NCBI GenBank assembly: GCA_902573735.1
Contig: CACGLH010000011.1
Span: forward strand, 1 to 41,727
From: an uncultured Alphaproteobacteria bacterium
Lineage (GTDB): Bacteria; Pseudomonadota; Alphaproteobacteria; Rhodobacterales; Rhodobacteraceae
Reading direction: 5' to 3'
Length of the DNA: 41,727 nt
Shown here in pieces: positions 28,950 to 34,562 of this stretch. How positions within the stretch are numbered: position 1 is the stretch's first letter; every line of letters begins with the position of its first letter. The translations under genes were made by a program, and so were the position numbers. Below the pieces are notes generated by a model that worked only from the letters and a program-made list of their open reading frames with translations, was not told where the DNA came from and did no database searches.

Positions 28950-29900
28950 ATGAAGATTCTCTTTTTTTCAGATTTATTTAATTATTATAAAGAAAGTCTT
29001 TCTAATGAGTTAAAAAAAATAGGCATAAAGAATTTTGAGTTAACAACTGAAACTAACAATTTTAAAAATGATGTTCGTTTTATAATTTATTCACCAACAA
29101 AAAAAAATGGTAAAAAAGTAAAAAGAGATTTTTCAAGTTATGAAAATTTAATAGCAGTTTTGAGTTTATATGCAGGAATAGAGGATATTGTTGGCAATGA
29201 AACTTTAAAGTGTCCATTGGTAAAGATGATAGATGAAGATGGTTTAACTAATAGTATGATTGAATGGTGTTTAGCTCATACATTGAGATTACATCTAGGA
29301 ATTGATAGGCATATTTTAGGTCAAGACGGTTTCTGGCGACATAGAATTAAACCACCAATTGCAAAAGATAGAAGAGTGGGTATTTTGGGTTTAGGAGCAC
29401 TTGGAAAGCCTGTTGCGGTTTTTTTGAAAAAAATAGGTTTCAAGGTATTTGGATGGAGTAGAACACAAAAAAAAATTGATCAAATTAAATGTTTTCATGG
29501 ATCAGATGGTCTAAAACAGGTCTTGAGCGAATCTGAGATTTTAATTCTATTATTACCTCTCACAAGTGAAACTAGATTTATTTTAAATGATCATAGTCTT
29601 GAACTTTTACCAAAAAACTCTAAGATCATAAATGCAGGTAGAGGTGAATTAATAAGTGATAATGCTCTTATAAAAAAGTTACGTTCTGGTCATGTTGAAT
29701 GTGCTACACTTGACGTTTTTCAAACAGAGCCATTACCAAAAACACACCCTTATTGGGTTTTACCAAATGTAACTGTTACACCACATATTGCAGCTGATAC
29801 TCCTGTTGAGAGCTCTTCTAATGTAATAGCTCATAACATCAAAAATTTGATTAATGGCGAATTACCTAATGGTATAGTTGATTTAAATAGAGGTTACTGA
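28950..29900 (+). CDS. D-2-hydroxyacid dehydrogenase, GhrA-like (glyoxylate/hydroxypyruvate reductase A)
   Basis: NAD(P)H-dependent reductase of 2-oxo acids. 316 residues with the Rossmann motif VGILGLGALGKPVA, an Arg in the SRTQKK stretch at the cofactor 2'-phosphate position (suggesting NADPH), the catalytic-site Arg in NAGRGELIS, the Glu in TEPLP, and His in TPHIAADT. This pattern is that of GhrA and related enzymes acting on glyoxylate and hydroxypyruvate; the true substrate is inferred. It starts 1 base after the rodA stop, so it rides in the shape operon, which is probably incidental. It ends in TGA. Confidence 0.86.
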   Translation: MKILFFSDLFNYYKESLSNELKKIGIKNFELTTETNNFKNDVRFIIYSPTKKNGKKVKRDFSSYENLIAVLSLYAGIEDIVGNETLKCPLVKMIDEDGLTNSMIEWCLAHTLRLHLGIDRHILGQDGFWRHRIKPPIAKDRRVGILGLGALGKPVAVFLKKIGFKVFGWSRTQKKIDQIKCFHGSDGLKQVLSESEILILLLPLTSETRFILNDHSLELLPKNSKIINAGRGELISDNALIKKLRSGHVECATLDVFQTEPLPKTHPYWVLPNVTVTPHIAADTPVESSSNVIAHNIKNLINGELPNGIVDLNRGY

Positions 29901-29944
29901 TTTATAAATACTAAATTTGACTTCAAGATAAAAAATTAAATATT

Positions 29945-29986
29945 AAAGTTTTAATTAACTTGTCATTCTAAAGATAAAGTTTTAAT
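29945..29986. repeat. Direct repeat AAAGTTTTAAT upstream of nhaA
   Basis: Two exact 11-base copies at 29945-29955 and 29976-29986, 31 bases apart (about three helical turns), in the 112-base gap ahead of nhaA. This could be a binding site for a regulator of the antiporter. In such AT-rich sequence chance is a real alternative. Confidence 0.3.
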
Positions 29987-30012
29987 AAAGAATATTATTT
30001 AATAGGTTTGAT

Positions 30013-31272
30013 ATGAAAAAAGCTTTAAGTTTCCTCACTGAATACTCTCTTTTATTAATCATTGGTGCATTAATTGCTTTAATTTGGGCCAATATTAATT
30101 ACGATAGTTATCATCATTTTGTGGAATACCCAATATGGGACCATGGTTTCATAGGTCACGGTCATTATGATGAAAAGGGTCATTTTCACCGTACTCTTAC
30201 CCTTCATTACTTAGTGAATGATTTATTAATGGCCTTCTTTTTTGCAGTTGCAGGAAAAGAAGTATGGGAGGCTGTGGCTCTTAAATCTGGTCCATTAAGA
30301 GGGAAAAAAGCATTAACTCCACTAGTTGCTACATCTGGTGGAATGTTTGGTCCAATTGCTGTTTACTTAGGCTTGGCATATTTTATGGGTTCAGACACTT
30401 ACACAGCCGTAGCAAATGGATGGGCAATACCAACTGCCACTGATATAGCTTTTTCCTATCTTATTGGCAGGATAATTTTTGGTGCAGGTCATCCAGCCGT
30501 TAGATTTTTATTACTTTTAGCAATAGCGGATGATGCTGCTGGATTAATAATTTTAGCAATATTTTATCCATCAGGGGAATTACAACCAATTTTCATACTA
30601 TATGCTGCATTAGCGGCATTTTTAGTTTATGTATTAGCAAATTGGTTACCAAGAAGATTAGATGGAGATGATCCTAAAAATCCTGTATCATCAAAAATAC
30701 GTAAATGGTTTTCCTTTTGGCCATATGCAATAGGAGGGGCAATTACATGGTTTTGCTTTCAAGAGTCAGGAATTCATCCTGCGTTGGGCCTACTTTTTAT
30801 GATACCTGCAATACCTCATGCAGAAACTGATTTTGGTTTGTTTGCAAAAGAAGAGGAGCATGAACATGATCTACTTAACGATATTGAACATGGTTTAAAA
30901 ATTCCAGTTGAGTTTGTTTTATTCTTTTTTGGATTAATGAATGCAGGTGTTGCATTTTCTGCTATTGGTGATGCTACCTGGTTAGTATTAGCGGGTCTCT
31001 TTATTGGTAAACCTTTTGGTATATTTATTTGTGGTTGGATAGCTGCTAAACCACTAAATTTTGGAATGCCAGAAGGCATGACATATGCTGATATTTTTGT
31101 CTTAGGAATGGTAGCTGGTATTGGATTTACAGTTTCCTTATTTGTAGCTTCAGTTGCTTTTGATCCAGGTGCTGTTCAAGATGCAGCTAAAATGGGAGCT
31201 CTGTTAAGTTTTGCGGCAGCAATTATTTCAATAATTTTAGGTATTTTATTTAAGATTAAAAAAGTACCTTAA
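30013..31272 (+). CDS. nhaA: Na+/H+ antiporter NhaA
   Basis: Inner-membrane antiporter that expels Na+ for protons. 419 residues with 11-12 helices. The paired aspartates that bind the ion are seen in LLLLAIADDAAGLIILA, along with the family stretch ANGWAIPTATDIAFSYLIG and the C-terminal VLGMVAGIGFTVSLFVA. The loop after helix 1 (about residues 36-62) is unusually rich in His and acidic residues (YHHFVEYPIWDHGFIGHGHY and beyond), as is a cytoplasmic stretch near residue 282 (EEEHEHDLLNDIEHG). These may be pH or metal sensing, but that is inference. It stands alone after the GhrA-like gene, with a structured intergenic region downstream. Confidence 0.95.
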   Translation: MKKALSFLTEYSLLLIIGALIALIWANINYDSYHHFVEYPIWDHGFIGHGHYDEKGHFHRTLTLHYLVNDLLMAFFFAVAGKEVWEAVALKSGPLRGKKALTPLVATSGGMFGPIAVYLGLAYFMGSDTYTAVANGWAIPTATDIAFSYLIGRIIFGAGHPAVRFLLLLAIADDAAGLIILAIFYPSGELQPIFILYAALAAFLVYVLANWLPRRLDGDDPKNPVSSKIRKWFSFWPYAIGGAITWFCFQESGIHPALGLLFMIPAIPHAETDFGLFAKEEEHEHDLLNDIEHGLKIPVEFVLFFFGLMNAGVAFSAIGDATWLVLAGLFIGKPFGIFICGWIAAKPLNFGMPEGMTYADIFVLGMVAGIGFTVSLFVASVAFDPGAVQDAAKMGALLSFAAAIISIILGILFKIKKVP

Positions 31273-31284
31273 TATTTGATTTTC

Positions 31285-31426
31285 AATTGTGGAGCCAGCT
31301 TAACAGGGGTACTTGTTTTACTGGCTCAAGAGGGTTTACGATACCAGATAAGATTTATCTGGACGGGCTTATCAAGGGGCCAACCTAAATTATATTTGCA
31401 AGTATTAGGCCAAAATCTATTTTTTT
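31285..31426 (+). ncRNA. Candidate structured RNA downstream of nhaA
   Basis: Bases 31291-31380 contain 43 G/C of 90, far above the surrounding intergenic DNA, a known sign of structured RNA in AT-rich genomes. P1: GAGCCAG (31292-31298) pairs with CTGGCTC (31321-31327), with inner AACA (31302-31305)/TGTT (31314-31317) across a symmetric 3x3 internal loop and an 8-base loop GGGGTACT. P2: CCAGATA (31344-31350) pairs with TATCTGG (31356-31362). P3: CCTAA (31384-31388) pairs with TTAGG (31405-31409), flanked by GG/CC, followed after 8 bases by seven T (31420-31426), as in a weak terminator. I do not recognise it as tmRNA, SRP, 6S, RNase P or a known riboswitch. Strand is inferred from the T-run. 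Confidence 0.45.
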
Positions 31427-31539
31427 GTGAGTAAATTTTGTTAATTACAGAAAATATGATTGGTCTGAAATTTGCAAATTATTTACTGATAAAGAGTTGG
31501 AAGATTAAATGAATAAAAGCTTTACTTCTCCTATCAATC

Positions 31540-31566
31540 GAGCCAGTAAAATTAATTTACTGGCTC
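31540..31566. repeat. Perfect 11-bp hairpin repeating an arm of the RNA candidate upstream
   Basis: GAGCCAGTAAA (31540-31550) and TTTACTGGCTC (31556-31566) form a perfect stem around ATTAA. The 3' arm is the same sequence as 31317-31327 in hairpin P1 of the RNA candidate, so the 5' arm here could also pair with P1. A run of seven T lies about 30 bases further on, too distant for a standard terminator. Confidence 0.6.
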
Positions 31567-31620
31567 ACCAAAAAATTATAATCTTTACTTTTATTTTTTT
31601 ACAACTAAACCCAAACCATT

Positions 31621-31752
31621 ATGAAGAAGTCTGATCTACCGTCTAAGATATGCGTTATTTGTAAAAGACCTTTTAAATGGCGCAAAAAATGGTCTAAGGT
31701 CTGGAATGAAGTTAAGTACTGTTCTAATGCTTGTAGAAAAAAAAGGTCTTAA
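31621..31752 (+). CDS. DUF2256 family small Cys-rich protein
   Basis: A 43-residue protein. It matches DUF2256: MKKSDLPSKICVICKRPFKW, then RKKWSKVW and YCSNACRKKRS. Four cysteines in CxxC and CxxxC pairs should bind one zinc. The family is widespread in marine and freshwater bacteria and is of unknown function; it is often near photolyase/cryptochrome genes, none of which is seen here. No ribosome site is obvious ahead of the ATG. Nothing else in the reading frame competes, and the motif match is strong despite the small size. Confidence 0.9.
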   Translation: MKKSDLPSKICVICKRPFKWRKKWSKVWNEVKYCSNACRKKRS

Positions 31753-31798
31753 TTAAAAAATGTTTATTAGGTGCGCCAAAAAGTCACCAATTTTTTCG

Positions 31799-31825
31799 TT
31801 GAAATAAAATTGAAGAGGTTATAGT
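31799..31825 (+). promoter_or_regulatory. Possible promoter of the short RNA upstream of the ICMT-like gene
   Basis: TTGAAA at 31799-31804 and TATAGT at 31820-31825 with a 15-base spacer, slightly short. It would start a transcript near 31832 that ends at the terminator 31875-31899. Confidence 0.3.
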
Positions 31826-31831
31826 TGGTTT

Positions 31832-31899
31832 GTTCTAGTCTTACACTTATGTGTAATACTTCCTCCCTATACTTGGGCTACTTAAGTAGCCCTTTTTTT
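31832..31899 (+). ncRNA. Candidate small RNA (or leader) with exposed CCUCC and intrinsic terminator
   Basis: About 68 bases. A first hairpin is TTACAC-TTAT-GTGTAA (31841-31856), extendable by AGT/ACT across one mismatch. An unpaired pyrimidine-rich stretch TTCCTCCCTAT (31860-31870) follows, complementary to Shine-Dalgarno sequences, then the strong terminator. This layout fits a trans-acting sRNA that masks ribosome sites; alphaproteobacterial sRNAs with CCUCC-type motifs are known. It could equally be an attenuated 5' leader of the methyltransferase that starts 44 bases after the terminator, or the tail of the DUF2256 transcript. The 5' end is inferred. Confidence 0.45.
31875..31899 (+). 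terminator. Rho-independent terminator
   Basis: GGGCTACTTAAGTAGCCC (31875-31892) is a perfect palindrome forming a 7-bp stem with a UUAA loop, followed at once by seven T. It is the clearest intrinsic terminator in the window, sited between DUF2256 and the ICMT-like gene. Confidence 0.9.
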
Positions 31900-31942
31900 A
31901 TACCATGTTATCATTAATTAATTATTCAATCTTGTGTTTATT

Positions 31943-32725
31943 ATGGAATCCTTTAAAAAATCGAAACTTAAAATAAAAATTATTGCATTAATTTATGGGT
32001 TTATTTGCCATTCAACTTTTTTTTTAGCCGGATCAAGTATGATCTGGGTTTTATATAATGGATTTACGGTTTCTTTTGGCTATTTCAATTTTCCATTTAA
32101 TATTATTTTTAATTTCTTTTTACTAATACAATTTCCACTTTTACATTCCTTTTTACTTTCATGTAGTGGAAGAAAAATACTTAGGTTATTTTCTCCCAGA
32201 AATTTTGGTAAAACTTTAGAAACAACAAATTACGCTACAATTGCTTCCATTCAATTATTATTATTATTTTTATTATGGTCGCCCAGTAATATAATTTTCT
32301 ATGATTTGAAATACCCTAATAATATTTTCAATACTCTATTTTTTATTATTAGCTGGGTTCTTTTAAGTATATCTTCATTTCAGGCAGGTTACCAAGTACA
32401 GACGGGATCATTGGGTTGGACTTCTATGTTTTTTTCAAGAAAACCATTATTTCCTCCTATGCCTACAAAAGGGTTATTTAAATTAATTAGACACCCTATT
32501 TATCTTTCTTTTTGTTTAGTTTTATGGACACCCCCAACGATGACTCTAGATTTATTTTTAGTAGCACTTACTTATACTTCTTATTGTTTTTTTGCGCCAA
32601 GATTAAAAGAAAGAAGGTTTATAAAAATTTATGGTGAAGCTTTTTTAGAATACAAACAAGTAACGCCATATTTTTTTCCAAAAAATATACTTAACTTTTT
32701 AAAAAATCCGAAAAGTTTTTTTTAA
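31943..32725 (+). CDS. ICMT/MddA-like integral membrane methyltransferase
   Basis: A 260-residue membrane protein with about six helices, counted from ATG (MESFKKSK). An in-frame GTG nine bases earlier (31934) is possible; neither has a clear ribosome site. The C-terminal part carries the isoprenylcysteine methyltransferase/phospholipid methyltransferase signature: GLFKLIRHPIYLSF (SAM-binding region), LWTPPTMTLDLFL, and LKERRFIKIYGEAFLEYK. Layout and this signature resemble MddA, which methylates methanethiol to dimethyl sulfide, and the related NnrU/ICMT-like proteins of marine bacteria. The substrate is not established. A candidate leader and terminator lie just upstream and two AT palindromes just downstream. 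Confidence 0.78.
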   Translation: MESFKKSKLKIKIIALIYGFICHSTFFLAGSSMIWVLYNGFTVSFGYFNFPFNIIFNFFLLIQFPLLHSFLLSCSGRKILRLFSPRNFGKTLETTNYATIASIQLLLLFLLWSPSNIIFYDLKYPNNIFNTLFFIISWVLLSISSFQAGYQVQTGSLGWTSMFFSRKPLFPPMPTKGLFKLIRHPIYLSFCLVLWTPPTMTLDLFLVALTYTSYCFFAPRLKERRFIKIYGEAFLEYKQVTPYFFPKNILNFLKNPKSFF

Positions 32726-32852
32726 AACTTTTTATTTTTTAAATAGTATTAATTAATTCTTGAATTTTTAAGTTTTTTTATTAACATTTTATTTATAATT
32801 CAAAAGAATATATTCAATCGATTTATAAAAAAACATTGAGTTAAATAAAGAC

Positions 32853-32896
32853 CTTTTAAATTAAAAGATTTTAAACATTTTAAAATGTTGTTTTTA
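32853..32896 (+). terminator. AT-rich palindromes, probable terminator of the ICMT-like gene
   Basis: CTTTTAA-A-TTAAAAG (32853-32867) and the perfect 16-bp palindrome AACATTTTAAAATGTT (32874-32889), followed by GTTTTTA. The second could end transcription from the methyltransferase about 150 bases upstream, though all-AU stems are weak. The rest of the gap 32726-32995 is very AT-rich and I see no gene in it. Confidence 0.4.
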
Positions 32897-32995
32897 TATA
32901 TTATTTTTAAATCAAATTTTATGAAGTAATCGAAAAAAAATTAATACAATAGTGTAGTTACCGTTAAGTTACGATACTTAAATTTGATAAAATGA

Positions 32996-33337
32996 TTAAG
33001 CTTTCATTTGAACTGGTCCAGACAATTTTAGTTCGTTGGAAGAGGCTTCTTTCTCATAATTGTAAACATAAATACCCGAGTATTTATTTTCTTTAAAAAC
33101 AAAGGAGTTCTTTAAATCAGAGATAAAGTTGGCTTCTATCCCTTCAAATCTTTTTAACTTAGCAGATTCTGAAAACTTTATAATAATAGAGAGATCACCA
33201 TCTTTTCCTATCATTATGTTCAAACCTTCAAAATCAAATTCAACAATTTTTTTTCCCAATTTATCAGAGCAATATGATGCAGCCACCTTTGCTTCACTAA
33301 CACCAGGGAATTTATATTGGTAAACTTTTGCAAACAT
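32996..33337 (-). CDS. Unknown small protein coupled to a GAF-domain protein
   Basis: 113 residues; I do not recognise the family. It starts MFAKVYQYKFPGVSEAKVAA, followed by a predicted alpha/beta pattern (KKIVEFDFEGLNIMIGKDGD, LSIIIKFSESAKLKRFEG), with no signal peptide or membrane helix. The look is that of a small ferredoxin-like or antibiotic-monooxygenase-like fold, but that is only an impression. Its ATG overlaps the TAA stop of the GAF gene by one base (TAATG), so the two are translationally coupled and probably act together. No metal or catalytic motif stands out. Confidence 0.75.
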   Translation of the reverse strand: MFAKVYQYKFPGVSEAKVAASYCSDKLGKKIVEFDFEGLNIMIGKDGDLSIIIKFSESAKLKRFEGIEANFISDLKNSFVFKENKYSGIYVYNYEKEASSNELKLSGPVQMKA

Positions 33338-34191
33338 TATAATTCTTCCAATTCAGATAACATTGAATCAACTAATACGTTAGCCGCTTCTCCTTCAACT
33401 TTTCGCTTATTAAGTGTCCTAGTTTGCAGTCCCATTTTAAATTGTAATTCTTGACCTTTATCAGTAAGTATAATATTTCCATTTTTATCATCATTGCAAA
33501 GATTTTGATTTTTTAAATTTTTACATTTTTTGAGTTCAATATCTCTTCCTGCACATATATTTAAAAAGAAATTAAAGTCTTCTAGTGAACTTTCATTTAC
33601 AGTTTCTGTAAAAACATTTATAGCGCCAGAAATTTTTTCAGCAGTAATAGCTTTCTGTTCTGCTTGAGTGTCTAACTGGTGGGCTAAACGCTTTGTTAGT
33701 TTTTCTAAAAGTTTAACTTCCTGATTTTCAAGTTCTTTGATCTTTGGATCGAAAAGGCATATTGTCCCAAATACATAGTTATCTTTATTAATTATTGGAA
33801 ATCCTGCATAAGCCACAATCATACCTGCCTTTACAGCACCTGCATTCTTAAAAATTTCATGTTCTCTACAATCTGGTACTAGCAGTGGTTCAGGCGTTAA
33901 TATTGTATAAGCACAAGGACTTTGTGCTCTTTCAACCTTCACAGGTTTACCTTCAGTCATTTTCTCCAGTTCACCATTTAAAGAACATAGAGATATGCCA
34001 TGCTGAGTATCAACGTCTATTAAAGAACAAGTAGCTGCAAAAAAACCAGAAACCTCTAATGCCAGCTCACTATAAATATCAAATATATCACCTTGGTTGG
34101 TACCTATTACACCAAGTTTTTTTAATGCTTCTAACCGTCTTTCCTCATTAGAAGTCATTGGTGCAGGTTTGAAATTATCACTAGGTATCAA
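33337..34191 (-). CDS. GAF-domain sensor protein
   Basis: 284 residues without a recognisable output domain. An N-terminal stretch NEERRLEALKKLGVIGT, typical of GAF proteins fused to cyclases or kinases, leads into a GAF domain (about 25-180; AATCSLIDVDTQHGIS, SPCAYTILTPEPLLVPDCREH, FGTICLFDPK), then a helical region (about 165-200) and an unassigned C-terminal part. The ORF opens with TTG at 34191, which has AAGGA 7 bases upstream, so I keep this start; the in-frame ATG at 34158 (MTSNEERR) is the alternative. It is coupled to the unknown 113-residue protein. It could feed one of the cyclases in the region, but no sequence shows this. Confidence 0.83.
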   Translation of the reverse strand: MIPSDNFKPAPMTSNEERRLEALKKLGVIGTNQGDIFDIYSELALEVSGFFAATCSLIDVDTQHGISLCSLNGELEKMTEGKPVKVERAQSPCAYTILTPEPLLVPDCREHEIFKNAGAVKAGMIVAYAGFPIINKDNYVFGTICLFDPKIKELENQEVKLLEKLTKRLAHQLDTQAEQKAITAEKISGAINVFTETVNESSLEDFNFFLNICAGRDIELKKCKNLKNQNLCNDDKNGNIILTDKGQELQFKMGLQTRTLNKRKVEGEAANVLVDSMLSELEEL

Positions 34192-34562
34192 ATTAATATC
34201 CTTTTTTTATAATTTATTAAGTTAAATTCAATCTATAATTTGTCAACTTAATTAACACAATTAATTATTCCCTATATGGATTGAATACTAGGACTAAAAA
34301 AATATTTCATATGATCATTTACTCAAAGCAACTTATTTTTATTGAAAATTTAGTTGTAAACATAATTTAAATTTTATCAGAAATATAAAATCAAACTTTA
34401 ATAACTATTTTCTAAGATTTAAATATTTTTGATAATAATTATAATTGTGACTAAATAATTGTTAAAATCATAGCTTATTTTTGAGTATAGCTCTAGCAAA
34501 TTATTACGTTTATATTCAATGATTAACAATTGAATAATACTGTAAGAAGTTTAGGTAAATAA
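34192..34562. other. Intergenic region: promoter of GAF gene and end of TPR-methyltransferase gene
   Basis: 371 very AT-rich bases between two minus-strand genes. On the minus strand TTGACA (34241-34246) is a perfect -35 box about 50 bases before the GAF start, with only weak -10 candidates. Just beyond the stop of the TPR-methyltransferase, TATTCAAT (34513-34520) and ATTGAATA (34529-34536) form an 8-bp inverted repeat that may end its transcript. I see no gene here. Confidence 0.4.

Noticed and set aside
31285-31426. tmRNA, RNase P, SRP or 6S RNA as the identity of the patch after nhaA
   Set aside because: None of the diagnostic sequences of those RNAs can be found in it; it is left as unidentified.
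31509-31634. A 41-codon ORF (MNKSFTSPIN...) downstream of nhaA
   Set aside because: It runs through the perfect 31540-31566 hairpin and overlaps the DUF2256 start in another frame. It has no ribosome site and no family resemblance.
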